Assembly (NCBI GenBank): GCA_902576605.1
Contig: CACGVI010000006.1
Coordinates: forward strand, 1-54,246
Source of the DNA: an uncultured Candidatus Actinomarina sp.
GTDB lineage: Bacteria; Actinomycetota; Acidimicrobiia; Actinomarinales; Actinomarinaceae
Direction: 5' to 3'
DNA: 54,246 nt
Shown here piece after piece: positions 9,145 to 18,844 of this stretch (its first letter is position 1; each line of letters opens with the position of its first letter). Position numbers and translations under genes: made by a program. Under the pieces are notes generated by a model. It was not told the origin of the DNA. It saw only the letters and a list, made by a program, of their open reading frames with translations, and made no database searches.

Positions 9145-10642
9145 TGGCGGTAATGCTAGTTCACTACCTTTAGTAGGAGGAGCTCCTGAACCTACAATTA
9201 ATCAGCTATCTAAACCTGGTAGAAGAGCTTCTAGATTTCCTAAACTAGATGTTCCGGTAACTGAAATAAACAATTCAGCAATTAGAAATGATAAACCTAG
9301 TCTTCCAGAGGTTTCAGAACACGATTTAGTAATGCATTACTCAAGACTTGCACATAGAAATTTTGCTGTTGATGTAGGCTTTTATCCACTTGGTTCATGC
9401 ACTATGAAGTACAATCCTAGATTTGCTGATTATGTGGCAGGATTAAACACCTTTGCTAATTCTCATCCCTCAACACCGTCTGCATTCACACAAGGTAACT
9501 TAGAAGTATTACATGAATTAGAGAAATTTTTAATTGAAATAACTGGAATGGATAACGCTACGTTTCAACCACCAGCTGGTGCATCTGGCGAGCTAACAGG
9601 ATTATTAATTATTAAAAAATATTTAGAAGAAAATAATTTAACCAACAAAACAGATATTATTGTTCCAGATTCTGCACATGGTACAAACCCGGCTTCTGCA
9701 AAGATGGCTGGTTTTAATGTAGTAGAAGTATCTACAGACGTTAGAGGTATGGTTAACATTGACGAACTTAAAGAGTTAGTAAATGAAAATACAGCTGGAT
9801 TAATGTTAACAAATCCAAATACTGGAGGGTTATTTGAGGAAAACATTATGGAAATTTCAAATACTATCCACGAAAATGGTGGCTTAGTTTACTATGATGG
9901 AGCAAACTTAAATGCAATCGTTGGTGTATGTAGACCAGGAGATATGGGCTTTGACATCGTACATTCAAATCTACATAAAACTTTTGCAACACCTCATGGC
10001 GGAGGTGGGCCAGGATCTGGGCCAGTAGCAGTAAAAGCTTTCTTGAAAGAGTATTTACCTGGACCAATTGTAGAAAAGTATGAAAACAATTATGAATGGT
10101 ATATGCCAAAATTATCAATCGGACGTATGCATGGATATCATGGTAATTTCTTAGTAGCTTTAAGAGCGCTTGTGTATATGAAATTATTAGGTAAAGAAGG
10201 TTTAGATACTCTTGGTTCTTATGCGGTATTAAATGCTAGATACTTAAGTTCTATTATTTCTAAAGTTATACCTCTTGCATATAACGAACCATGCATGCAT
10301 GAATTCGTAGCTACAGTTAAAGATCTGAAGAAATCACATAAAATAAAAGCATATGATGTTGGAAAGGCTTTATTAGATAAAGGGTTTCATTCTCCTACAA
10401 TATATTTCCCTCTTATTATTGAGGAGGCACTTATGTTCGAACCTACAGAAACTCAAACTGTTGATACACTTGATGATTTAGCAGAGACTTTAAAGTTAAT
10501 TATTGATGAACTTCAAGGCGACGATGTTTCACTTGAAGAATATCCAAAAAATTTACCTGTTGGAAGGCCAAACGAGCTTATTCCAGCTAAACATTTAACA
10601 GTTAACTGGGGAGATTTTGAACTTCTTGAATTAACTGAATAG
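9137..10642 (+). CDS. gcvPB: Glycine dehydrogenase (decarboxylating) subunit 2
   Basis: PLGSCTMKYNPR, GASGELTGLL, PLP lysine region NLHKTFATPHGGGGPGSGPV; ATG at 9137 preferred. Confidence 0.95.
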   Translation: MHSGGNASSLPLVGGAPEPTINQLSKPGRRASRFPKLDVPVTEINNSAIRNDKPSLPEVSEHDLVMHYSRLAHRNFAVDVGFYPLGSCTMKYNPRFADYVAGLNTFANSHPSTPSAFTQGNLEVLHELEKFLIEITGMDNATFQPPAGASGELTGLLIIKKYLEENNLTNKTDIIVPDSAHGTNPASAKMAGFNVVEVSTDVRGMVNIDELKELVNENTAGLMLTNPNTGGLFEENIMEISNTIHENGGLVYYDGANLNAIVGVCRPGDMGFDIVHSNLHKTFATPHGGGGPGSGPVAVKAFLKEYLPGPIVEKYENNYEWYMPKLSIGRMHGYHGNFLVALRALVYMKLLGKEGLDTLGSYAVLNARYLSSIISKVIPLAYNEPCMHEFVATVKDLKKSHKIKAYDVGKALLDKGFHSPTIYFPLIIEEALMFEPTETQTVDTLDDLAETLKLIIDELQGDDVSLEEYPKNLPVGRPNELIPAKHLTVNWGDFELLELTE

Positions 10643-10651
10643 TATGTATAT

Positions 10652-12301
10652 ATGAATCCATCGAAGATTGATATAGACAGAAATATTAGTAAATTAAGAG
10701 TCAATTCTTCAGAATTTTTAAATTTAGATAAAGAAAATCTCATAACTATGCTCGATGAAACAATAAATAACATTAAAACTATCTCTTATTATTGGGCAAC
10801 TCTTGCTTCTGAAAAAAAGGGAATACTAAACAAATCAAAAGAAGGTGAAGAGTGGATTGGCGGTCCATTTGCATGTATTTTTGCAATACAATATTTTAAA
10901 GATTCATTAATGAATGAAGATGGTCTCGATAAATCGAAATTTAATGATTCAAGCAAAAGTTATAAAGCATTTCCAACAAAAAATATAGAGAAACTTTTAT
11001 TCCCTTTTCTAGAAGGTGAGGTTAGGTTTGGAAAAAACTTAAGTTTTGAACAAATAAATGAATATAGAGGTTTTGCTAATAGATTTAAAAATAATAAACC
11101 AAAAATTACTTTAGTTTTAGGTGCTGGTAATGTATCTTCAATTCCTGTTCTCGATGCTTTATATCATATGATCGCATATAAGTCAGTTATATACATGAAA
11201 TTAAATCCAGTCAATGATTATTTATTACCTATTTTTACTCAAATATTTGAACCATTTATATCAAGAGGATTCATGATTATCACAGAAGGAGATATGGAAG
11301 CGTCAGAATATCTTACTCAACATGATGGCTTCCATCAAACCCACCTCACAGGTTCAAATTTTACTTATGAAAATATTGTTTACGGAAGAATACTTGATGA
11401 TAGAGAACGATCTCTTAAAACTTTACCTAAAGTAAATAAAAAACCAATTACAACGGAATTAGGTAATGTAACTCCTATAATTGTTCATCCTGGAAATTGG
11501 TCTCGTTCTGAAATTAAACATCAAGCTAGAAAAATTGTAACTGCAAAATTAAATAATTCAGGATTTAATTGTATAGCTGCCCAAGTAGTTGTTTTACCAA
11601 AAGGTTGGAAACATACACAAAAATTAAAAGATGAAATTTGTTTCTACCTTAAAAAGGTAGGCGATACAACTTCATATTATCCTGGTTCTTCCGAGACTCT
11701 TAAAGATTTAATTGAAACTGATAATTACGAACAAATTAACAATCTTTCTTGCAATACTCCATTTTTAGTTAGTGATTTGGACTTAGAAAAAGAATATGCA
11801 AATAAAGAAGTATGGTCGACAGCATTATATTTTAAGGAGATATCATTTAGTAGTTATGAAAATTATGCTTTAAATTCTATTGATTATGTAAATAATGAAT
11901 TATGGGGCAACTTAGGAGTTACTGTTTTAATTAAAAATCATAAAAAGAAGACTAACGATGTAATTCTCAATACATATATTGAAGAACTTAAATACGGAAC
12001 TGTTGCAATCAACGAATGGTCAGCTCTTGGTTTTGTGATTCCTACATTACCATGGGGTGGGTATCCTGGTAACAAAGACAATGATATTCAAAGTGGACAA
12101 GGCTATGTTCACAATTCTTTATTATTTGAATCACCCCAAAAAGGTGTAGTTTATTCTAAATTTAGACTCTCTCTTTTAATTGACCCCCCATGGTTTGTTA
12201 CAAATAATAAAGCACACAAAATATTCAAATATCTAACGTATTATCAAGCTACAAATTCAAAAATAAATTTGATTAAATTAGTTTTTTCAACACTAATATA
12301 A
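10652..12301 (+). CDS. Divergent aldehyde dehydrogenase superfamily protein
   Basis: KPITTELGNVTPIIV (Glu motif) and LNNSGFNCIAAQVVVLP (candidate catalytic Cys), C-terminal ALGFVIPTLPWGGYPGN. Confidence 0.7.
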   Translation: MNPSKIDIDRNISKLRVNSSEFLNLDKENLITMLDETINNIKTISYYWATLASEKKGILNKSKEGEEWIGGPFACIFAIQYFKDSLMNEDGLDKSKFNDSSKSYKAFPTKNIEKLLFPFLEGEVRFGKNLSFEQINEYRGFANRFKNNKPKITLVLGAGNVSSIPVLDALYHMIAYKSVIYMKLNPVNDYLLPIFTQIFEPFISRGFMIITEGDMEASEYLTQHDGFHQTHLTGSNFTYENIVYGRILDDRERSLKTLPKVNKKPITTELGNVTPIIVHPGNWSRSEIKHQARKIVTAKLNNSGFNCIAAQVVVLPKGWKHTQKLKDEICFYLKKVGDTTSYYPGSSETLKDLIETDNYEQINNLSCNTPFLVSDLDLEKEYANKEVWSTALYFKEISFSSYENYALNSIDYVNNELWGNLGVTVLIKNHKKKTNDVILNTYIEELKYGTVAINEWSALGFVIPTLPWGGYPGNKDNDIQSGQGYVHNSLLFESPQKGVVYSKFRLSLLIDPPWFVTNNKAHKIFKYLTYYQATNSKINLIKLVFSTLI

Positions 12302-12306
12302 AAATT

Positions 12307-13422
12307 ATGAAAAAGATTCTATCTTTCATATTATTAATCTTATTAGTTGCCTGTAGTTCGACTAATGACTCTAATGCTGTAAACGAAGTAGATATAACGA
12401 CCACAACTTCTATTGCAACAACATCTACCTCAATAGATTCAAATGAACCTTTAACTACTATAGAACCAACGATACAATATGTATTCGATGTTGAAAGAAT
12501 GTCTCCATTTACTGGAAAAGAGTTGCCGCCAGAGACATGGCTTAAACGTCCAAAAAGAGTAATTGCTTTTAAAATTGATAACAATATAAATGCAAGACCA
12601 CAATCTGGTTTGCAGGAAGCAGATGCAGTACATGAAATACTTGTTGAAGGGGGGATGACAAGATTTTTAGCTTTTTTCTATGACAATACTTCAAAATACT
12701 TAGGCCCTATAAGATCCGCTCGACCAACAGATCCAACAGTAATAAGACCTTATGGTGGAACATTAGTTGTGTCTGGTGCAACTGCAGGATTAATTCCATC
12801 TATAAGAGACTTAGGTGTTCCAGTACTAGAAGAACAAAATTCTCCAGTAATGTTTCGTATATCAAATAGAAATGCTCCACACAATTTATATGCCGATACT
12901 GAATTAGTTAGAGAAAATATTGAAGAACGAGGTTTTTACTTTCTACAACCAGGACCAGGTCCTCTGTATCCGTTTGGATTAGATCAAAATAATTGGTCAG
13001 AAGGTGCTGATAAGATTACAGTCAAATACTCAGAATCTACAACAGTTATTTGGAAATTAGATGGTGAAAAATACTCTCGATTTATTATTGATAAATATTC
13101 AGAAAATAAAGAAGCAGTTGCACATAATTTTATATCTCAAGATGGGAATTATACAGATATATTACAAACGGAAACTGTAGTTGTGTTGCAAGGCCCTCTT
13201 TATAAAGATCCAGCCACTACGCTACCTAGTGTTTTGACAGTTGGAGTTGGTAATGCTTATATTATCAATAATGATAGGTATATTGAAGGAACCTGGAGAA
13301 GAGGAGATATTATTGAACCATTTGTTCTTACAGATATGAATGGAGTAGATATTCAAGTTCCCCCTAGTACTCAATGGATTCATATATTACCAAATGAAGG
13401 CGAAATAATAATAGATAACTAA
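12307..13422 (+). CDS. DUF3048 (YerB-like) lipoprotein
   Basis: Signal peptide with lipobox (LLVACSS), Thr-rich linker, then RPQSGLQEADAVHEILVEGGMTRFLAFFYDN...GPIRSARPTDP. Confidence 0.85.
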   Translation: MKKILSFILLILLVACSSTNDSNAVNEVDITTTTSIATTSTSIDSNEPLTTIEPTIQYVFDVERMSPFTGKELPPETWLKRPKRVIAFKIDNNINARPQSGLQEADAVHEILVEGGMTRFLAFFYDNTSKYLGPIRSARPTDPTVIRPYGGTLVVSGATAGLIPSIRDLGVPVLEEQNSPVMFRISNRNAPHNLYADTELVRENIEERGFYFLQPGPGPLYPFGLDQNNWSEGADKITVKYSESTTVIWKLDGEKYSRFIIDKYSENKEAVAHNFISQDGNYTDILQTETVVVLQGPLYKDPATTLPSVLTVGVGNAYIINNDRYIEGTWRRGDIIEPFVLTDMNGVDIQVPPSTQWIHILPNEGEIIIDN

Positions 13423-13431
13423 ACTTTAAAT

Positions 13432-15180
13432 GTGAATAATTTAATAGCAGGGCTGATATTTTCAATATTTATCTCACCTAGTAATTTATCAGATACATGT
13501 AAAAATTATTATCCCGAACATCCTGTTCGATCAAATATTATGTTACAAGTTGTACTCAAATCATATGGATATTACGAAGGAAAAATTGATGGAATATTTG
13601 GCAATGTTTCAAAAAAGGCACTAATTTCCTTACAGAAATTAAATAATCTTGATGCAGACGGAAAAATCGGACCTCAAACATGCTCTTTACTATTAAACAA
13701 ACGGACAATTGTCAAAAACAGTTTACTACTGACATCAAATGCCTCTATAGATAGTAAAAATTCTGACAACACGTATTCGCAAGAAATTTATGATGCACAA
13801 ATAATTTTGAAAGATCTTGGATTATATTTATCCACTATTGATGGTTTAAATGGTCCAGGTACCAAAAATGCAGTTAGAGAGTTTCAAACTAAAGCAGGTC
13901 TTGTATCTGATGGTGTTATCGGCAATAAAACAAAAGAAGCCTTAAGCAAAGGTGAAGATAGTTATGTAAACATTATTGAATCAACACAACAAAATACCGT
14001 TTCTTCACAACAGAATTCAGAAACTGTAATATATGGATTAGATTTAAGAAATTATGATCCATCAAAACCATGTGTCGAAGGCTATGTTGATACTCAAGGA
14101 ATATGGGTTCCAGATCCATGTTTTAAACCTGTTTTTGTGTATAGATTCGGTAAAACAGCTCAAGTAAATTCACAAAAAGAACTAGACGCATATCTTGCTG
14201 AAAGATGGTCACTTGAAAAGGAAAAAACTTTTGTAACCATTGGAAGAGTAAAAACTCAAAATTTTACTGACGGTATAAATTCACCAGTTAATGGTCTGAT
14301 TATGCCAAATGATGCTAATAATAAAATTGTAATCGGTATAAAAAATGATAATAATGTTCGCGCTAGACCTCAGTCAGGTCCTCAGAATGCAGATGCAGTA
14401 TTTGAAGTTTTAGTTGAAGGAGGAATGACTAGGCTGATAAATATTTTTTATGAATCTGATACCACATATCATGGTCCTATTAGATCCGCAAGACCTACTG
14501 ATCCAACAGTATTAAGGCCTTTAGATGGAGTATTGGTAGCTAGTGGAGCAACAGGGGGTTTAATTCCAGAGATTATTGATATAGGTGTCCCAGTAATTAC
14601 TGATAGACGTCCTGAGTTTTTTCGTATCTCATCTAGAAAGGCACCTCATAATCTTTATGCAGATACATATAAATTAAAAAATTTAGCTATTTCCAAAGGT
14701 TATAAAAAATCAAACAATCCGCAACCATTATTTCCGTGGGGAAATCCTAATCTTAATAATTGGTCAAATGGTAGAAACATAACACTAAAATTTTCATCTC
14801 AAACATCTACTACTTGGACCTGGAATGGGAGTAATTATGTCAGAACTTATTTTGATGCTTATAAAGGATCATCTTCTGGAATTCCACATAATTGGATAAA
14901 TCAAAATAATTCATCGGGTCAAATTGCTTTCCCTACGGTAATTGCTTTAATATGTGAACCATATATGCATCCTCTTCAATTACCATCTGTAAAAACTGTT
15001 GGCGAGGGAAGAGCAATTATTATGCATGCTGGAAAAATGATTGATGTAAATTGGAAACGTGGTTCTAATTTAGATCCATTTCATATTGTTGATTCAAATG
15101 GAAATACTGTATTTATACCTAAAGGAAAACCTTGGATTTCCTTAGTTCCTAGCACATTTTCACCTAGTTTTAACAATTAA
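13432..15180 (+). CDS. Peptidoglycan-binding repeats fused to DUF3048 domain
   Basis: Two PG_binding_1-like repeats (LKSYGYYEGKIDGIFGNVSKKALISLQK; LKDLGLYLSTIDGLNGPGTKNAVREFQTKAG) followed by RPQSGPQNADAVFEVLVEGGMTRLINIFYES. Confidence 0.85.
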   Translation: MNNLIAGLIFSIFISPSNLSDTCKNYYPEHPVRSNIMLQVVLKSYGYYEGKIDGIFGNVSKKALISLQKLNNLDADGKIGPQTCSLLLNKRTIVKNSLLLTSNASIDSKNSDNTYSQEIYDAQIILKDLGLYLSTIDGLNGPGTKNAVREFQTKAGLVSDGVIGNKTKEALSKGEDSYVNIIESTQQNTVSSQQNSETVIYGLDLRNYDPSKPCVEGYVDTQGIWVPDPCFKPVFVYRFGKTAQVNSQKELDAYLAERWSLEKEKTFVTIGRVKTQNFTDGINSPVNGLIMPNDANNKIVIGIKNDNNVRARPQSGPQNADAVFEVLVEGGMTRLINIFYESDTTYHGPIRSARPTDPTVLRPLDGVLVASGATGGLIPEIIDIGVPVITDRRPEFFRISSRKAPHNLYADTYKLKNLAISKGYKKSNNPQPLFPWGNPNLNNWSNGRNITLKFSSQTSTTWTWNGSNYVRTYFDAYKGSSSGIPHNWINQNNSSGQIAFPTVIALICEPYMHPLQLPSVKTVGEGRAIIMHAGKMIDVNWKRGSNLDPFHIVDSNGNTVFIPKGKPWISLVPSTFSPSFNN

Positions 15181-15215
15181 CTTTACTTTTTAACATTAAA
15201 AATGGTATATTAAGA

Positions 15216-15286
15216 GTGCGTTTCAATTAAGTGTGATACGCAGCCCTGTTGGGAAGCCCTCTTATATGGGGGCTTCCGATTTTTAG
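15216..15286 (+). ncRNA. Candidate small structured RNA ending in a Rho-independent terminator
   Basis: Weak promoter-like TTTACT (15182)/TATATT (15206); 5' stem TGCGT...ACGCA; terminator GGAAGCCC-tcttatatgg-GGGCTTCC then T-run. Could also be only the terminator of the upstream gene. Confidence 0.35.
15251..15286 (+). terminator. Rho-independent terminator
   Basis: GGAAGCCC/GGGCTTCC stem followed by GATTTTT between convergent genes. Confidence 0.75.
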
Positions 15287-16230
15287 GACTCAATCAATTC
15301 TGAAAGAATATTTAACGTATCACCCCACACAATATCAGGGATGTATGCAATAAGATAAGAGCAACCTTCGTTTTGGTATTGATTAAAAGTATTAAACACT
15401 TTATCTCTGATTCCAATAAGTGGACGGTCGTAATAATACTCTTTAGGTATGTTCGTGTATTCGGATAATTTAGAAATTTTATTATCGAGGTCCATTTTAT
15501 CTTTACCAATAAGTACGTTTGTATGAAGTGTTCTACCTATTTCCGTGTAATCTCGTTTCTCATTCACACAATGCTCTTGTAATATTTTTGATTTATGTTT
15601 AAAACCATCAACATCAACATCCCAGTTACCGTAATCTCCGTGACGTGCTAAAAGTTTAAGTGTTACTTTTTCACCACCCCCACAGACCCACAACGGTGGG
15701 TATGGTTTCTGTAATGGTTTGGGCTGGTTTATTGCGCCATCAATTTCATAATAAGTACCTTTAAATACTGGTTTGTCTTCTGTTGTCATAAGTTTATAAA
15801 TAATAAGTGATTCTTCTAACATTTTTAACCTGACGCCAGCAGAAGGATATTCATATCCGTAAGCTTTATACTCATGGTCATACCAACCTGCTCCGATAGC
15901 ATACTCTAGCCTTCCTCCAGACATCACGTCTATATTTGATGCTACTTTTGTTAAATAAGATGGGTTTCTATACGAGTTACAAGTGCACATTTGACCTAAA
16001 CGTACTTTACTAGTTGTTTGTGACAAAGCTGACATTAATGTCCAGCACTCAAAAGTTGGATCTTGTGTAGGTTTTGGAACAGTATGAAAATGATCATAAA
16101 CCCAGATAGATTCATAATTTAAGTTTTCGATATTTTTTGCACTGTTAATAATAGTATTCCATTGATCTTCAATCGGAATACCATTTAAATCCATTCGCCA
16201 GCCTTGTGGTACGAAAGAACCAATTTTCAT
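15283..16230 (-). CDS. LLM class (F420-dependent-type) oxidoreductase
   Basis: NYESIWVYDHFHTVP, RLGQMCTCNSYRNPSYLTKVASNIDVMSGGRLEYAIGAGWYDHEYKAYGYEYP. Confidence 0.9.
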   Translation of the reverse strand: MKIGSFVPQGWRMDLNGIPIEDQWNTIINSAKNIENLNYESIWVYDHFHTVPKPTQDPTFECWTLMSALSQTTSKVRLGQMCTCNSYRNPSYLTKVASNIDVMSGGRLEYAIGAGWYDHEYKAYGYEYPSAGVRLKMLEESLIIYKLMTTEDKPVFKGTYYEIDGAINQPKPLQKPYPPLWVCGGGEKVTLKLLARHGDYGNWDVDVDGFKHKSKILQEHCVNEKRDYTEIGRTLHTNVLIGKDKMDLDNKISKLSEYTNIPKEYYYDRPLIGIRDKVFNTFNQYQNEGCSYLIAYIPDIVWGDTLNILSELIES

Positions 16231-16243
16231 AAGTTAATTATAC

Positions 16244-16612
16244 CTATTTAGAATTTCGTCTTTTTAATATGTAAATTAAATCTGATAAGTCATCAGGCTT
16301 AACTCTTTTCCTGAAATACCTTAAACCAACTAAAGATACCAATATAAGAAAAATTAAAGTACTCGCGAAATTTATTAACTTTAGTACAGATGAGCTAATA
16401 CAGTTATTTTTATCCATACCTAAAGGTTTGAAATAATTATCGTTGCCTATATTTGACAAAATTTCAATTGCTGATCCACAATTAATCTCGAATTCTCTAT
16501 ATGATGTTAACGATATACCAATATATTTATAAGTTACATCATCGAATAGGTTAAAAATACTTAATAAAAATAAAAAAAATAAAATTGTAAAAAAAGATTT
16601 TTTATTAAACAT
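16244..16612 (-). CDS. Hypothetical small membrane protein (two hydrophobic segments)
   Basis: N-terminal and C-terminal TM-like stretches flanking a region with two Cys. Confidence 0.55.
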   Translation of the reverse strand: MFNKKSFFTILFFLFLLSIFNLFDDVTYKYIGISLTSYREFEINCGSAIEILSNIGNDNYFKPLGMDKNNCISSSVLKLINFASTLIFLILVSLVGLRYFRKRVKPDDLSDLIYILKRRNSK

Positions 16613-16633
16613 AAACTAAATACACTTTAATAA

Positions 16634-17203
16634 GTGGATGAAATAAAACTGTTAGAAAATCAATTAAAGAGAATGCGTAGTATGAATAGATTTTATCATT
16701 TACAGTTTTTAAATGATGTAAGGTATTTTTTTGTTATAGGATTAGTTTCTTTGATCATTTCGTTTTACAGCGAAAAAACATTGTATTTACTGCCTTTATT
16801 AGCATTATTTGGTAGTGTAATTCTTGCTTTTCATGCTTATTATTTGATTTTTTCAAGGAATTACTCAGAATTTATAGAAAAGAAGATAAATAAATTATTA
16901 AATAAGGAAACATATATTACACATAAATTAGAAAACTCGTATTTCTTTCCAATTCAAGATAAAAAAATTGTTGTAGCTAAATTTGGAAAAGATTTTTCAT
17001 GGTTCAGTTTTGTAACTTTATTTATTACTTTTTATGGTATATCTTTGTATGCATATGGAATGTACAATATATTCGTAACTCTTAACAGTAGTTATTTTTT
17101 TATATTTATAATATTTCTTACACTTGTAACATTTACAATAGGCTATTGGTGGTTTGTTAATAATGAAGGCGAATCAAGATTAAGAAGTATATATGACGAA
17201 TAA
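16634..17203 (+). CDS. Hypothetical membrane protein
   Basis: Four hydrophobic segments; GTG start; overlaps next gene. Confidence 0.6.
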   Translation: MDEIKLLENQLKRMRSMNRFYHLQFLNDVRYFFVIGLVSLIISFYSEKTLYLLPLLALFGSVILAFHAYYLIFSRNYSEFIEKKINKLLNKETYITHKLENSYFFPIQDKKIVVAKFGKDFSWFSFVTLFITFYGISLYAYGMYNIFVTLNSSYFFIFIIFLTLVTFTIGYWWFVNNEGESRLRSIYDE

Positions 17204-17576
17204 ATATTCAAACTTTGATGGTGATAATTTAGATAATTATCTTGGCCATAAAATGATCGAAATAAAAGAAAATTATGTTAAGTCTAAATTAGATATAAAA
17301 GATTACCACAAACAACCTATGGGGCTTGTACATGGGGGGATATATGCATCTTTATCTGAGACTATATGTTCTTATGGAGCTAATTATTTAGACGGGGGCA
17401 CATATGTTGGTGTAAATAATAATACAGATTTTTTATCTAGTGTTGAAAATGGAGAATTAATCTGTATTGCTAAACCTATTAAAATTGGTAGATCATATCA
17501 ACTTTGGGAAAGTAAAATATATCAAGACGATAAACTTTGCGCAGTATCTAAAGTAAGATTAAGTAAGATCAAATGA
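17193..17576 (+). CDS. PaaI-like hotdog thioesterase
   Basis: GLVHGGIYASLSETICSYGANYL; VGVNNNTDFLSSV hotdog pattern. Confidence 0.8.
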   Translation: MTNKYSNFDGDNLDNYLGHKMIEIKENYVKSKLDIKDYHKQPMGLVHGGIYASLSETICSYGANYLDGGTYVGVNNNTDFLSSVENGELICIAKPIKIGRSYQLWESKIYQDDKLCAVSKVRLSKIK

Positions 17577-18211
17577 AAAAATATATTGTATTATTTCTTT
17601 TACTAAGTTTTTGTACTACAAATAATCAAGAACCTATAGAAGAAGCTGAAGTACAAATTGAAACAACAACGACTATAGGAGTAGAAATGTCAGATAAAGT
17701 CTATGATAAGCAACCCGAAATGAACATAAATTCTGATAGTAGCTATACAGCTGTTATCAAAACTAATTTAGGTGATATGACTGTAGAGTTTTTTACAGAT
17801 GATGCCCCAATGACAGTTAATAATTTTATTTCACTATCTAAAGATGGATATTATGACAATGTTATATTTCATAGAGTTATCTCTGGATTTATGATCCAGG
17901 GAGGTGATCCATCCGGAACTGGTCACGGTGATTATGGAAAATATCCAGGATATGAATTTGAAGATGAGTTAAATAACCAAAGACCATATGAAAAGGGTAT
18001 ATTAGCTATGGCTAATAGAGGTCCTAACACAAATGGGAGTCAATTTTTTATTATGCATGTAGATTATCCACTTCCATACAGTTATACAATTTTTGGGCAA
18101 GTTGTAGATGGATTTGATGTCATCGATAAAATTGCATCTGTTGAAACAGATTCAGCTGACAAACCTACAACAGATGTTGTAATTAGCACAGTTGAAGTCA
18201 CAGAGAATTAA
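17573..18211 (+). CDS. Cyclophilin-type peptidyl-prolyl isomerase, exported
   Basis: VNNFISLSKDGYYDNVIFHRVISGFMIQGGDPSGTGHGDYGKYPGYEFEDE; hydrophobic N-terminus with Cys. Confidence 0.92.
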   Translation: MKKYIVLFLLLSFCTTNNQEPIEEAEVQIETTTTIGVEMSDKVYDKQPEMNINSDSSYTAVIKTNLGDMTVEFFTDDAPMTVNNFISLSKDGYYDNVIFHRVISGFMIQGGDPSGTGHGDYGKYPGYEFEDELNNQRPYEKGILAMANRGPNTNGSQFFIMHVDYPLPYSYTIFGQVVDGFDVIDKIASVETDSADKPTTDVVISTVEVTEN

Positions 18212-18758
18212 AATACTTTAAAGTTTTTTTACTAAATACTCCGCCTGGAACACCTGTTGTGTTTTTTAGCAAATACTTTTTTTCAAAGAGTTCTTTTGTT
18301 AGATTCTTAATATAATTTTCGGAATAATTTAATTTTTTAGCTAAAAATAGTGAATAATTATTGTGATTCGATTTGATATAGAAGTCGTAAACGTAAGCAT
18401 ATTGACACATTAATTCATTTCGATTTGTAGCACTTCTTGTATTTATATTTTTGATGAATTTAGATACATTAATTTTGGTAAAGTTTTTATTACCTGTTTT
18501 TTTAATAAAATAGTTATTGTCTACATCTGCCAAGTTAAATATTTGTTTCTGTGCTTTTTTGTTCAAACTATAAATATTTAATTTCCTTATATCTATCGAA
18601 CTAATTGCATTGTTTGATTTTGATGAGATTTTTATTGATGTATTTTGTAATTGATATTGATTAATAAAATCGTATGTAAGCTCTACACAGTATTTACCGT
18701 TTACACTAGAGAATTTATATAAAATATTAGAATTATTGAATTTTATATTATTCTTCAT
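18198..18758 (-). CDS. Hypothetical protein, possible C-terminal helix-turn-helix
   Basis: YVYDFYIKSNHNNYSLFLAKKLNYSENYIKNLTKELFEKKYLL resembles an HTH; convergent 14-bp overlap with PPIase gene. Confidence 0.5.
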   Translation of the reverse strand: MKNNIKFNNSNILYKFSSVNGKYCVELTYDFINQYQLQNTSIKISSKSNNAISSIDIRKLNIYSLNKKAQKQIFNLADVDNNYFIKKTGNKNFTKINVSKFIKNINTRSATNRNELMCQYAYVYDFYIKSNHNNYSLFLAKKLNYSENYIKNLTKELFEKKYLLKNTTGVPGGVFSKKTLKYFNSL

Positions 18759-18844
18759 ACAATCATTTTATTAGGAATATTTATAAATATTTTTAATTAA
18801 TTATGAAGTTCAGAGTTACATACAAGAGATATTATTATTAAATC

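Noticed and set aside
18212-18230. ACTTTAAAGT followed by T-run as terminator of the PPIase gene
   Set aside because: AT-only weak stem lying within the convergent ORF; not reliable.
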